A DNA stretch of 64,000 nt, taken from NCBI RefSeq assembly GCF_001422485.1, contig NZ_LMNF01000003.1:37442-101441 (forward strand), read 5' to 3'. The first letter of the stretch is position 1; every line of letters starts with the position of its first letter. The position numbers and the translations under genes are program-made. The notes beneath the pieces are model-generated. The model was not told the origin of the DNA and made no database searches. It worked only from the letters and a program-made list of their open reading frames with translations. The stretch comes from Agreia sp. Leaf283 (GTDB taxonomy: Bacteria > Actinomycetota > Actinomycetes > Actinomycetales > Microbacteriaceae). Below, piece by piece: positions 45,349-54,071 of the stretch.

Positions 45349-45951
45349 TCAGTGCCCCGCGCGCTGGGCCGTGACCTCGGTGATGAGGTCGACGAGGTCG
45401 TCGATGTCCGACGCCGAGAGCTCGGCCGTCTCGGGAGTCGACGACCCGGGCAGAAAAGCCGAGCCGTAGGCGAGCCCGTCGCTGATGAGCATGATCGCTC
45501 GCGAGAGCACCGGGTCGCCCGTGCTCTCGAGCACGATGCCGTACCAGGCATCGTTCGCGGCCCGCAGGGCGTCGCGTGCCGTCGAGTTCGACGCTTGAGC
45601 CAGGCGCGACGTGGCGACGAGCGCTTTGTCGAGTGCGCTGCCCGTGGCCATGGATGTGCGGATCAGGTGAGCCACCGGCCCCGACGGCGACGACCGGATG
45701 GCCGCGACGTCGCGCTCCACGAGAGTGGCCAGGCGCTCCAGTACGCCCTCGACCAAGGCCTCTTTCGAGCCGAAGTGGTAGAGCAGGCCGCCCTTGGACA
45801 CTCCCGCGGCGGCGGCGACGGCATCGAGGGTCGCGGCGCGTTCGCCGTTCGCGCCCAATAGCTCGGCGAAAGCATCGATGATTCGGTCGCGCGTGGATGC
45901 CGAGGCGGGCGCGGCGGCGTCGATCGGCGGGTTCTCTGGGGTGTCGGGCAT
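45349..45951 (-). CDS. TetR-family repressor, probably of the divergent MFS gene
   Basis: The 200-residue protein has the TetR HTH (residues 21-65, RIIDAFAELLGANGERAATLDAVAAAAGVSKGGLLYHFGSKEALV) and a C-terminal ligand domain with a TetR_C_33-like pattern. It is divergent from a DHA2 transporter with a palindromic operator between them, the usual layout of a drug-responsive repressor and its pump. Confidence 0.92.
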   Translation of the reverse strand: MPDTPENPPIDAAAPASASTRDRIIDAFAELLGANGERAATLDAVAAAAGVSKGGLLYHFGSKEALVEGVLERLATLVERDVAAIRSSPSGPVAHLIRTSMATGSALDKALVATSRLAQASNSTARDALRAANDAWYGIVLESTGDPVLSRAIMLISDGLAYGSAFLPGSSTPETAELSASDIDDLVDLITEVTAQRAGH

Positions 45952-46053
45952 CGCTTCGATGGTAGCCGCCCCGGCAGCCCGGGGTATCACCCCGCACGAT
46001 TTCCTTACGCTTTCGGGAATGACGGTAGGGGTCCATCCGTTGAGGAGATAGCC

Positions 46054-46077
46054 ACTGTACCGACTGGACGGTATAGT
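46054..46077. promoter_or_regulatory. TetR operator in the tetR-MFS gap
   Basis: ACTGTACCG and CGGTATAGT are 9-bp arms (one mismatch) with a 6-base centre. TATAGT in the right arm may be the -10 of the MFS gene, so repressor binding would cover it. Confidence 0.7.
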
Positions 46078-46119
46078 GAATATGCACCACTTCTCGAATC
46101 GAAACGAAGAACTCAGATC

Positions 46120-47670
46120 ATGGCTCTCCTCACCACACCCACAGCCGCCCTGCGCACCGACGACGGGCGGCCGCCCCGCGCATCCGTTCGCAACTGGTTC
46201 GCGCTGGCCGTTCTTATGCTGCCCGTGCTCATCTCGAGCGTCGACAACACCGTGCTGAGCTTCGCCCTGCCCGTCATCTCCGAGTCGCTCCGCCCGTCTG
46301 CCGCGGCCCAGCTCTGGATCATCGATGCCTACCCGCTCGTGCTCGCCGGCCTCCTCGTCGCGATGGGCAACCTCGGCGACCGCTGGGGTCGCCGTCGGCT
46401 GCTGCTGATCGGCGCCACGGGCTTCGCTCTCGTGTCGATCGTGGCCGCCTTCGCGCCCACGGCCGAACTGCTGATCCTCGCGCGGGTCGGCCTGGGCTTC
46501 TTCGGCGCCATGCTCATGCCGTCGACGCTCTCCCTGCTGCGCAGCATCTTCCTCGATCGCGAGCAGCGTCGGCTGGCCATAGCCATTTGGGCGGCCGGGT
46601 TCGCCGCAGGATCGGCCCTGGGCCCGATCGTGGGCGGAATCCTGCTCGAGCACTTCTGGTGGGGCTCCGTCTTCCTCATCGCCGTGCCCGTGCTCATTCC
46701 TCTTCTCGTGTTCGCGCCGCTGCTGGTCCCCGAGTCGCGCGATCCGAACCCGGGCCGCATCGACCTCGTCAGCATCGGCCTCACGATGGTCACGCTCGTG
46801 CCGATCGTCTTCGCGATCAAGGAGTTCGCGACGCACGGCTTCGAGTGGTCGCAGATGCTGCTCGTGCTCGTCGGCGTGACGGCGGGAGTCCTGTTCGTGC
46901 GGAGGCAGCTGAATCGGGAGAATCCGATGCTCGACATGAGACTGTTCCGTCGTGGGGCCTTCACCGGCGCCGTGCTGATCAACCTCGTGAGCGTCTTCTC
47001 GCTGGTGGGTTTCCTCTTCTTCGTCTCGCAGCACCTGCAGCTCGTCCTGCGACTGAGCCCGCTCGACGCCGCCTTCGCCCTGGTGCCCGGGCTCATCGTC
47101 ATGATCGTCGCCGGCCTCGTGGTCGTGCCGATCGTGCGCCTGGTCAGGCCGAGCTTCGTGGTCGCCACGGGGCTCGCGCTGGCCGGTGCGGCATACGCGA
47201 TCATCATGGTCACCGGTCAAGAGGCGACCGAGACCACGCTGGCGATCGCCTTCGCGGTGCTCGGTCTCGGAATCGGCGCGGCAGAGACGATCTCGAACGA
47301 CCTCATCATCTCGTCGGTGCCCGCCGACAAGGCCGGCGCGGCATCCGGAGTGTCCGAGACGTCGTACGAGCTGGGAGCCGTGCTCGGCACGGCCGTGCTG
47401 GGCAGCATCCTGACCGCCGCCTACCGGGCCGGGGTCACCCTGCCCGCCGGGCTGGCCGACGAGAACGCCGCGACCGCGCGCGAGACGCTCGGCGGCGCCG
47501 TCTCGGTGGCGGAGTCGATCGGTGGGCCCGCAGGCTACCGGCTGCTCGAGTCGGCCCGTGAGTCGTTCGACAGCGGCGTGGTGCTGACCTCGGGGATCGG
47601 GGTCGGGCTCATGGCGCTGGCCATCGTGCTGGCGCTCGTGTCACTGCGCCGGGTGCGCTCCGAGGGCTGA
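46120..47670 (+). CDS. MFS transporter, DHA2 drug-exporter family
   Basis: The 516-residue protein has 14 predicted membrane helices. Motif A (GNLGDRWGRRRLLLIG) follows helix 2 and motif C-like sequence (GFFGAMLMPSTLSLLRSIF) follows helix 4, as in SmvA/QacA-type proton-driven efflux pumps; VDNTVLSFALPVI in helix 1 is also typical. It probably exports cationic dyes or antiseptics under control of the adjacent TetR. Its last 30 bases overlap a convergent gene. Confidence 0.93.
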   Translation: MALLTTPTAALRTDDGRPPRASVRNWFALAVLMLPVLISSVDNTVLSFALPVISESLRPSAAAQLWIIDAYPLVLAGLLVAMGNLGDRWGRRRLLLIGATGFALVSIVAAFAPTAELLILARVGLGFFGAMLMPSTLSLLRSIFLDREQRRLAIAIWAAGFAAGSALGPIVGGILLEHFWWGSVFLIAVPVLIPLLVFAPLLVPESRDPNPGRIDLVSIGLTMVTLVPIVFAIKEFATHGFEWSQMLLVLVGVTAGVLFVRRQLNRENPMLDMRLFRRGAFTGAVLINLVSVFSLVGFLFFVSQHLQLVLRLSPLDAAFALVPGLIVMIVAGLVVVPIVRLVRPSFVVATGLALAGAAYAIIMVTGQEATETTLAIAFAVLGLGIGAAETISNDLIISSVPADKAGAASGVSETSYELGAVLGTAVLGSILTAAYRAGVTLPAGLADENAATARETLGGAVSVAESIGGPAGYRLLESARESFDSGVVLTSGIGVGLMALAIVLALVSLRRVRSEG

Positions 47671-48693
47671 CAGCCGCGACTCGACGGCCCGATTCAGGGT
47701 CGCTCGATCGCTGTCATCCAGCCAGGCCGCACTCACCGCGTTCCGGGTGAAGCCGGCGAACTCGGGCAGGCCGTAGCCGAGGGCGCGGGCCAGCGCCCGG
47801 AAGTCGTTGACGGCGTCGGTGCCGAACATCGGCGGGTCGTCGGAGTCGATGGTGATGCGCAGGCCCGCGTCGACCATCTGCGCGATCCGACGGTGGGAGC
47901 CGTCGCCGCTTCCGGAGTACCGGCCGATGTCCGAGCTCACGGGTGTGCAGGTGAAGGTGATGCCCTCGTCGACGCATCGCGCCGTGATCCGGTCGTCGTC
48001 GACGACGTGGTAGCCGTGGTCGATCCGCTCTCCGCCGAGCTCGTCGAGGATGACCTCGATGTTCGCGGGCGGGCCGCTCTCGGAGTGGGCGGTGCGGTGG
48101 AGCCCCGAGCGGCCGGCGAGCCGGAATGCCTCGACGAACCGCGCCGGAGGTCCGATCAGCTCGGAATAGTCGAGCCCGATGCCCACGACCTCGTCGATGC
48201 GGTACTCGATCACCTGTTCGACCAGCTCGACGGCGGCCGCCGCGGAGTCGTTGCGGTTGAGGCCGATCACCATTCGGCTGGTGATGCCGGTCTCCGCCTC
48301 GGCTTCGCGCATTCCCGCCAGCACTCCGTCGACGATCGTGCGATACGGCACGCCCGGGTGCCCCGGTGGGCTGAGGAAGATCTCTCGGTGCACGACGCCG
48401 AGTGCGGCCCCTCCGTCGGTCAGGGTCTCGAAGGCGACTCTTCGGAAGTCGTCGGCGTCGCGCATGACCGAACCGGCCACATCGAGGACGCGCAGGAATT
48501 CGTCGAGGTCCTCATAGGAGTCGTGGTCGTACAGTGACTCCGCGTCACGACCGCCGTCGAGGACGACGTCGTGTTTGCGGGCGAGATCGAGCACGGTTTG
48601 GGCCGACACGGCGCCGATGAGGTGATTGTGCAGAGAGACCTTGGGCAGCGCGAGGAGGAGCGCCTCCGTGGCGCCGTCGAGGGGCTCGTCCAT
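47641..48693 (-). CDS. Adenosine/adenine deaminase-like amidohydrolase
   Basis: The 350-residue protein belongs to the adenosine deaminase family: LPKVSLHNHLIGAVSAQT near residue 16 (the HxH metal pair, but HLDG is HLIG), GLNRND, HRTAHSES, RIDHGYHV and TIDSDDPPMFGTD (the last holds the metal aspartate). The changed first motif and shifted active-site loops mean the substrate may not be adenosine. It ends inside the MFS gene on the other strand. It lies four bases after the flavin monooxygenase gene, so they are probably co-transcribed. Confidence 0.88.
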   Translation of the reverse strand: MDEPLDGATEALLLALPKVSLHNHLIGAVSAQTVLDLARKHDVVLDGGRDAESLYDHDSYEDLDEFLRVLDVAGSVMRDADDFRRVAFETLTDGGAALGVVHREIFLSPPGHPGVPYRTIVDGVLAGMREAEAETGITSRMVIGLNRNDSAAAAVELVEQVIEYRIDEVVGIGLDYSELIGPPARFVEAFRLAGRSGLHRTAHSESGPPANIEVILDELGGERIDHGYHVVDDDRITARCVDEGITFTCTPVSSDIGRYSGSGDGSHRRIAQMVDAGLRITIDSDDPPMFGTDAVNDFRALARALGYGLPEFAGFTRNAVSAAWLDDSDRATLNRAVESRLSALGAHPAQ

Positions 48694-48697
48694 CGCC

Positions 48698-50074
48698 TCA
48701 GGCGCCGCTCTGGGCGCCGCGTACGGCGCGGGCAGGGTGCCACTCCGGCACGTCGGGCTCTCCGGTCAGCATGCTGCGGAGGGTGCCTGACCGGGCGACG
48801 TCGGGCAGAAGCCCTCGCTCTTGCAGAACAGGCATCAGCTGTTCGACGAAGTCGCGGTAGCCCTCGTAGCCGCCGTACCAGTTCTCGACGAGGAACCCGT
48901 CGATGTCGGTCTCCTCCACAAGAGTCGCGATTTCGGTCGCGATCGATTCGGCAGTTCCGGTGAAGCGCATCCCGCCGAAAGTGGATGCGAGCGAGTCGAG
49001 GATCTCGCCGACGGTCGGGCTCGTGCCATTCGGATTCCGCCACATCTCGATCATGGTGTGGCCCACCTCGGTCGAGACGGAGTCGAGTGTGGCGTCGGGG
49101 TCGAGGGCGCCGAGGTCGACTCCGGACCAGCCGAGGAACAGGGCTGCGGTCGCCTCCCTGGTGGGGGTGGCGTTGAGCTCCGCCCGCAGGCGCTGCGCCT
49201 CCTCCACCGTGTCGGCGATGACGAAGCTCGCCCCGTTGATGATCTTGACGGAGTCGGCCGGTCGGCCTGCCGCGACGGCCTGGGCTCGCAGGCGGGCAAC
49301 GGTCGCTTTCAGTCGCGCGGTTTCCCTGTCCTGAGTGAACACGCATTCGGCATAGCGGGCGGCGAAGGCGGTGCCGGCCGCTGAGGTTCCGGCCTGGAAG
49401 AGGGTGGGGGTGCGCTGCGGCGACGGAGTGGCGGGGAAGTAGCCGTCGAACCGGAAATATTTGCCCTGGTGCTCGATGCGGTGCACCTTCGCGGGATCGG
49501 AGAACGTGCGGGTCGCCTTGTCTGCGAGGACCGCCCCGTCGTCCCAGGCCTCCTCCCAGAGCCTCAGGGAGAGGTCGACGAATTCGGTCGCGCGGGCGTA
49601 GCGCTCGTCGTGCGGCGTCACATCCGTCTGGCCGAGCAGGCGCACGAGCGCCTGCTGGTTGTCGCTCGTGACGATGTTCCAGCCCATCCGTCCACCGGTG
49701 AGGTGGTCGAGGGTGGTGAAGGTGCGGGCGTTGAGCAGCGGGTGCTGGGCCGTCGTCGATGCCGTTGCGACGAAGCCGATGCGCGGGGCGGCGGTCGCGA
49801 GTCCGGAGATCAGCGCGAGCGGATCGTGCACGGGGAACTGAACGGCATCGCGGATGACGGCCTCGGGCACCTGCCCCGCGTCGTTCATCGGATAGCCGAT
49901 GGCCTCCGCCAGAAAGAAGAAGTCGAATCCGGCGGTGTCCAGGCGGGCCGCCAGGTCCTGCCAGAACTCCAGCGTCGCGAACGCGCTGGTGTCTCCTCGC
50001 TCGTGGTGCCACGCGTTGGCGATGAAGTTTGGAGTGAACTCCTCGAACGCCCCGAGGACGAGTTGCTTGACCAT
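48698..50074 (-). CDS. FMN-dependent LLM-class monooxygenase (NtaA/SnaA/DszA family)
   Basis: The 458-residue enzyme starts KQLVLGAFEEFTPNFIANAWHH and has the family pattern FFFLAEAIG, LDHLTGGRMGWNIVTSDNQQA, ARATEFVDLSLRLWEEAWDDGAV and GTSAAGTAFAARYAECVF. Members use reduced FMN from a separate reductase to oxidise heterocycles, sulfones or aminoacetates. A flavin reductase gene lies divergently next to it. GGGAGATCGC precedes the ATG. The substrate is unknown; nearby base deaminases suggest a nitrogen heterocycle. Confidence 0.92.
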   Translation of the reverse strand: MVKQLVLGAFEEFTPNFIANAWHHERGDTSAFATLEFWQDLAARLDTAGFDFFFLAEAIGYPMNDAGQVPEAVIRDAVQFPVHDPLALISGLATAAPRIGFVATASTTAQHPLLNARTFTTLDHLTGGRMGWNIVTSDNQQALVRLLGQTDVTPHDERYARATEFVDLSLRLWEEAWDDGAVLADKATRTFSDPAKVHRIEHQGKYFRFDGYFPATPSPQRTPTLFQAGTSAAGTAFAARYAECVFTQDRETARLKATVARLRAQAVAAGRPADSVKIINGASFVIADTVEEAQRLRAELNATPTREATAALFLGWSGVDLGALDPDATLDSVSTEVGHTMIEMWRNPNGTSPTVGEILDSLASTFGGMRFTGTAESIATEIATLVEETDIDGFLVENWYGGYEGYRDFVEQLMPVLQERGLLPDVARSGTLRSMLTGEPDVPEWHPARAVRGAQSGA

Positions 50075-50304
50075 GCGATCTCCCTGCTGACTATGCCGCC
50101 ACCCGATCCGGGTGATATCTCAGACCGATCATTGCACGCGACATCAAAGGCCTACAAGCAGCGCAAAGACGCTAAGAAAGCAGACAGGCGGCAGGCCGCG
50201 ATAACTGTTACACATCGTTCTCAGCCCCGTAACGCACGCGAAATGTAGCGGCGGGAGGCTCGGGACCAGACGTGAGTTCTGAAGGCTCTCGGGAATGGAG
50301 AGCC
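50075..50304. other. Divergent regulatory region between monooxygenase and reductase
   Basis: No gene is supported. TAACTGTTA at 50202-50210 is a small palindrome followed by CACATCG; a similar GTTACA element lies upstream of the NCS1 permease (near 54018), so a shared regulator site is possible. Confidence 0.35.
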
Positions 50305-50862
50305 ATGGAGTGGACGCAGCCGTGGGCCGAGTTCGAATCGCCCGACGACGACTCGGATCGGGTGACCATGCCATCCGTTCCGTCCGACCCTGCGGCTGTG
50401 CGGCAGATGTTCGCCGAATACCCGGCCGGCGTCGCGGCGATCTGCGCCGACGTCGATGGGCGCGCGGTGGGCATGATCGTGACCTCGCTGACCGTCGGAG
50501 CATCGTTCGACCCTCCGTGCGCACTCGTCTCGATACAGCGTGAATCGCAGACGTGGGTGTCGCTGAAGACCGCCGCACGGATCGGCGTCTCGGTGCTGTC
50601 GGAGAACAATACCGAGGCGGTCCGCCGGCTCGCGTCACGCAGCGGAGACCGGTTCGACGGATCCGTGCTCGGCCGCACGGCAGACGGCGCGGTCTTCATC
50701 TCCGGCGCGCGCCTCTGGCTCGAGTGTCGGATCCTGAGTGCCATTCCGACCGGTGACCATGTCGTGGTCGTGCTGGAGGTCGTCGGAGCGAGCGCGCATC
50801 GAAGCGCCCGACCGCTCATCTATCACACGGGTTCGACCGTGGCCCTGCCGTCGTCCGCCTGA
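50305..50862 (+). CDS. Flavin reductase family protein
   Basis: The 185-residue product has the FMN-binding split barrel: MFAEYPAGVAAICADVDGRAVGMIVTSLTVGASFDPPCALVSIQ, then SVLSENNTEAVRRLASRSGDRFDG and ICHTG-like LIYHTG at the end. It supplies reduced flavin to monooxygenases such as the divergent LLM protein. GGAG lies before the chosen ATG; a GTG 33 bases upstream is the alternative. Confidence 0.9.
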   Translation: MEWTQPWAEFESPDDDSDRVTMPSVPSDPAAVRQMFAEYPAGVAAICADVDGRAVGMIVTSLTVGASFDPPCALVSIQRESQTWVSLKTAARIGVSVLSENNTEAVRRLASRSGDRFDGSVLGRTADGAVFISGARLWLECRILSAIPTGDHVVVVLEVVGASAHRSARPLIYHTGSTVALPSSA

Positions 50863-50889
50863 ACGACATCTCTGCGAAGCGCCGGCCGC

Positions 50890-51438
50890 TCAGCGTGCGG
50901 TGATCACGATGATGCGCACGCCACTGCGCCCCAGGGGCTGGATGGAGTGCGGAGCCGAGGAGTCGAGCCACGCGGCATCGCCCGCCCGCAGTTCCTGGTC
51001 GCGGTCGCCGACGGTGAGCGTCATGCGCCCCTCGAGCACCATGATGATGTCCTCGCCCGAGTGCTGGAAAGGTTCGGGATCCGTCTGCCCCGGCGGATAG
51101 CTGGACATGTACGCCTCGATGCGGCGACCCGGTGCTCCGTAGAGCATCCGTGTCGACACGGCCTCGCCCGGGCCCGCGGAGGGCAGGGGCACCCCGTGCT
51201 CGGTGAGCCTGGCGCTGTCGTCGTCTTGGGGGAGCAGCTCGGCGGGTCCCGTTCCGAGTGCCTCAGCGATCGCGTAGAGCGAGGCGACGCTGGGCAGGGT
51301 GCGACCGTTCTCGACGTCTGACAGCAGCGACTGCGACAGCCCCGCGAGGCTGGCGAGCGCCCGGGTAGTCAGCCCTCGTTCCTCGCGGGCGGTGCGCACG
51401 CGGGCTCCGACCCCGAGCTCCCACTCCTCGGCGATCAC
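50890..51438 (-). CDS. XRE-family regulator with cupin domain (copy 2)
   Basis: The 182-residue protein has an XRE helix-turn-helix (about residues 10-65, VRTAREERGLTTRALASLAGLSQSLLSDVENGRTLPSV) and a cupin sensor domain (about 100-180, MSSYPPGQTDPEPFQHSGEDIIMVLEGRMTLTVGD). Its start overlaps the stop of a related XRE-cupin gene by ATGA. The pair probably senses a metabolite of the neighbouring base-catabolism genes. Confidence 0.9.
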   Translation of the reverse strand: MIAEEWELGVGARVRTAREERGLTTRALASLAGLSQSLLSDVENGRTLPSVASLYAIAEALGTGPAELLPQDDDSARLTEHGVPLPSAGPGEAVSTRMLYGAPGRRIEAYMSSYPPGQTDPEPFQHSGEDIIMVLEGRMTLTVGDRDQELRAGDAAWLDSSAPHSIQPLGRSGVRIIVITAR

Positions 51439-52043
51439 GAGTGCGCGTCCAGTGCGTCGCGCCCGACGAGGGCGATGAAGGCGGAGCCCGGCACGGCCGA
51501 CTCCTCAGGGCAGGCGAAGCGATGCGGCACGGTGCCATCCAGCCAGAGGGTGTCGCCGCCCTCCATTCGCAACGGCGGGAGTCCCTCCCGCAGCAGGACG
51601 AGCACGCCCTGGAGCAGGACGAGGAACTCTTCGCCCTCGTGCACCACCGGTCGTCGCTCGACCTCTCCGGGAGCGAGCTCGATCCGCACTCCTCGGAGGT
51701 CGCCCGTGGTCAGCAGGGGTCGCACAGGGCCCTCGCTGCGCGAGCGTGCCCGCCCGATCTTCGAGGCGGCGACGCGCTCGACGCGGTCGCTGCTGGGCAG
51801 GAGGCGTGCGACAGGAACCTCGAGGGCTGCAGCGAGCCGGCCGAGGGTGCGCAGACTCGGGAAGATGCGACCGTTCTCGATGTTCGAGACGAAGGGCTGC
51901 GAGGTGCCGATTCGAGCCGCGAGCTCGCGCATGCTGATTCCGAGCAGCACCCGGGCCGCGCGCACTTCGGAGCCGATACCCTCGGCGGCCGACGGGCGGG
52001 CATCCGTCGCCGACGCACGGTCTACCGGAAGGCGTTCGCTCAC
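51435..52043 (-). CDS. XRE-family regulator with cupin domain (copy 1)
   Basis: The 202-residue paralogue of the next gene has XRE HTH (about 25-80, VRAARVLLGISMRELAARIGTSQPFVSNIENGRIFPSL) and cupin (about 120-200, VVHEGEEFLVLLQGVLVLL, GGDTLWLDGTVPHRF). Start is GTG with a TAGGAT hexamer seven bases upstream. Tandem, overlapping XRE-cupins that differ in sequence suggest a heteromeric or sequential regulator. Confidence 0.9.
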   Translation of the reverse strand: MSERLPVDRASATDARPSAAEGIGSEVRAARVLLGISMRELAARIGTSQPFVSNIENGRIFPSLRTLGRLAAALEVPVARLLPSSDRVERVAASKIGRARSRSEGPVRPLLTTGDLRGVRIELAPGEVERRPVVHEGEEFLVLLQGVLVLLREGLPPLRMEGGDTLWLDGTVPHRFACPEESAVPGSAFIALVGRDALDAHS

Positions 52044-52050
52044 CGTTGCG

Positions 52051-52056
52051 ATCCTA
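52051..52056 (-). promoter_or_regulatory. Candidate -10 element of a leaderless promoter (XRE-cupin pair)
   Basis: On the minus strand TAGGAT ends seven bases before the GTG start. Confidence 0.4.
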
Positions 52057-52071
52057 CCGAAAGGGGTGAGG

Positions 52072-52524
52072 CTACTCCTCGCCGATGTCCTCGTTCCACA
52101 GCGCCGGATTCGTCTCGATGAATTCGGCCATCATGGCGATGAGCTCGGGGTCGTTGACCACGGTGACGTCGCAGCCGTGCTCCGCGATCCAGTCCTGCCC
52201 GCCCAAGAAGTTCTGGTCGTCGCCGACCACGACGCGACCGATACCGAACTGGCGCACGAGGCCCGAGCAGTACCAGCACGGCGAGAGTGTGGTGACCATC
52301 ACCGTGTCGCGATAGCTGCGCTGGCGGCCGGCATTGTGGAACGCGTTGGTTTCGGCGTGCATCGCCGCGTCGCCGTCTTGAACACGGCGGTTGTGTCCGC
52401 TGCCGAGCAGGACCCCTGCGCTGGTGAACAGGGCGGCGCCGATCGGGATGCCGCCTTCCGCGGCCCCCTTCTCGGCCTCGGCCCGGGCGACGGACAGCTT
52501 GTCGGCGTCGGTCTCGTAGATCAC
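52072..52524 (-). CDS. Cytosine deaminase-like nucleobase deaminase (Fcy1 type)
   Basis: The 150-residue zinc enzyme has GGIPIGAALFTSAGVLLGSGHNRRVQ, the HAE motif in AAMHAETNAFHNAG (zinc His and proton-shuttle Glu) and LSPCWYCSGLV (two zinc cysteines). Length and motifs match the fungal-type cytosine deaminase and related small deaminases. It overlaps the stop of the NCS1 permease by ATGA, so import and deamination of the same base are coupled. Cytosine is likely but not certain. Confidence 0.9.
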   Translation of the reverse strand: MIYETDADKLSVARAEAEKGAAEGGIPIGAALFTSAGVLLGSGHNRRVQDGDAAMHAETNAFHNAGRQRSYRDTVMVTTLSPCWYCSGLVRQFGIGRVVVGDDQNFLGGQDWIAEHGCDVTVVNDPELIAMMAEFIETNPALWNEDIGEE

Positions 52525-53966
52525 GCGGAGGCCTCCACTCGCTCGGCCGGCATCGTGGTCGTCTCGGCCGACAGGGGAGGCCCGAGCACCGGCCGGATGA
52601 TGCGGAAGACGACGACGTACAGCAGCGCGGCGACGACGAAGCCGACCAGTGCTGTGAGGTCGCCGATCTCAGGCGCGACCCGCACGATGAGGCCAACGTA
52701 GACGGCCTGGTTGGAGAAGAGCCCGATCGAGACCACCGCCGCGACGACGAACGCGATGATGCCTGCGGGGTTGCGGTACTTGTTCTTCTCGTCGACGACG
52801 AGTGCCAGCACGGCCGTGCCCCGGCGAAGCCAGCGGTCGGCGAGAACGATGCCGAGCCAGGGAGCGATCCAGTAGGCGATCACGAGCAGGAAGTTCTCGT
52901 AGCTCGCTCCAGCGTCGGGCAGGGCGAGCAGCGCGATCACGAAGCCGAGCACGCCGAAACCGAGCGCGACGATGGCCCGACGGCGCTCGAAGGGGATCTT
53001 GATCCCGATCGCGAGGAACGACATCGACCCGGAGTAGATGTTCAGAGCGTTCGCCGAGATGGCGCCCACGGCGATGGCGAGCAGCGTGATCGCCGAGATC
53101 CAGCCCGGCATGCCCGCGGTGAACGAGTCGGTGGGGCTGGCGTCGTCGGCCAGGCCGCTGTGAACGACGGTGGCGGATGCCGCGCCCACGATCATGAGAA
53201 AACTGGTCGACACGAAATTGCCGAGACCGGATGCGACGGCGATGGTTCTGCGGTTCGTCGCGGCGGGCAGGTAGCGCGTGTAGTCCGCCGCGTAGGGGTT
53301 CCAGCCGGCCGTGTAGCCGAACGCAGCGCCGGCCGCGAGCATGAATCCGGCGAAGCCGCCGAAGCCGTCGGTGCCGTCGCCGGCCGCCGGCGCCGCGGTG
53401 TCGGCGTTGGCCAGGATGAAGATGCCGGCGATGAGGAAGATGGCGCCCAGCACGAACATCGCGTAGCGCTCGAAGAGCTGCACGATGTCATGGCCGACGA
53501 AGGCCACGGTCACCTCGACGACCACAACGATGATCAGGGTGAGAACGGGGCTCAGGCCCGTGAGCGTGGCCAGGGCGAAGGCCCCGCTGATGGAGTTGAC
53601 GGCGAACCAGCCGAGCCCGGCCATGGCGGTGTTGAGCCCGGCCGGCACGATGTTGCCCCAGAAGCCGAATGCCGTGCGGCCCAGCAGCATCTGGGCGAGA
53701 CCCTCGCGCGGCCCCCACGTCGACAGGAAGCCCTGGCTCAGGCTGCCCAGGAAATTGCCCAGCAGCACGGCCGCGACGGCCTGCCAGAAGCTCAGCCCGA
53801 AGTAGAGAACGGCGATCACACCCACGAAGATCGTGGCGAACTCGAGGTTGGGCGAGGTCCACGTGGCGAACAGCTGCCACGGCGAACCGTGTCGCCTGTT
53901 CGACGGAATGGGCTCGATGCCCCCGGGCTCGACGAGTTGCGTTTTCACGGGATCGATCACTGTCAT
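52521..53966 (-). CDS. NCS1-family nucleobase permease (cytosine permease-like)
   Basis: The 481-residue protein has about twelve membrane helices. WTSPNLEFATIFVGVIAV near residue 36, FGFWGNIVPAGLNTAMAGLGWFAVNS near 99, and AGWNPYAADYTRYLP near 223 are NCS1 signatures (CodB/purine-cytosine type). A TAGGCT hexamer lies six bases before the ATG. With the overlapping deaminase it forms a codBA-like unit. Confidence 0.92.
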   Translation of the reverse strand: MTVIDPVKTQLVEPGGIEPIPSNRRHGSPWQLFATWTSPNLEFATIFVGVIAVLYFGLSFWQAVAAVLLGNFLGSLSQGFLSTWGPREGLAQMLLGRTAFGFWGNIVPAGLNTAMAGLGWFAVNSISGAFALATLTGLSPVLTLIIVVVVEVTVAFVGHDIVQLFERYAMFVLGAIFLIAGIFILANADTAAPAAGDGTDGFGGFAGFMLAAGAAFGYTAGWNPYAADYTRYLPAATNRRTIAVASGLGNFVSTSFLMIVGAASATVVHSGLADDASPTDSFTAGMPGWISAITLLAIAVGAISANALNIYSGSMSFLAIGIKIPFERRRAIVALGFGVLGFVIALLALPDAGASYENFLLVIAYWIAPWLGIVLADRWLRRGTAVLALVVDEKNKYRNPAGIIAFVVAAVVSIGLFSNQAVYVGLIVRVAPEIGDLTALVGFVVAALLYVVVFRIIRPVLGPPLSAETTTMPAERVEASA

Positions 53967-53972
53967 CCTCGG

Positions 53973-53978
53973 AGCCTA
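53973..53978 (-). promoter_or_regulatory. Candidate -10 element of a leaderless promoter (NCS1 permease)
   Basis: On the minus strand TAGGCT ends six bases before the ATG. AACGCGTT and GTTACA sequences just upstream may be regulator sites. Confidence 0.4.
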
Positions 53979-54071
53979 GGACCGCCGAACTCGCCTCGGC
54001 CTCCGTTGCGACAACGCGTTACAGGTCATTTACACGATCGAAACGAAAGTGCCTGTCAAGCCCGGCCGGTC

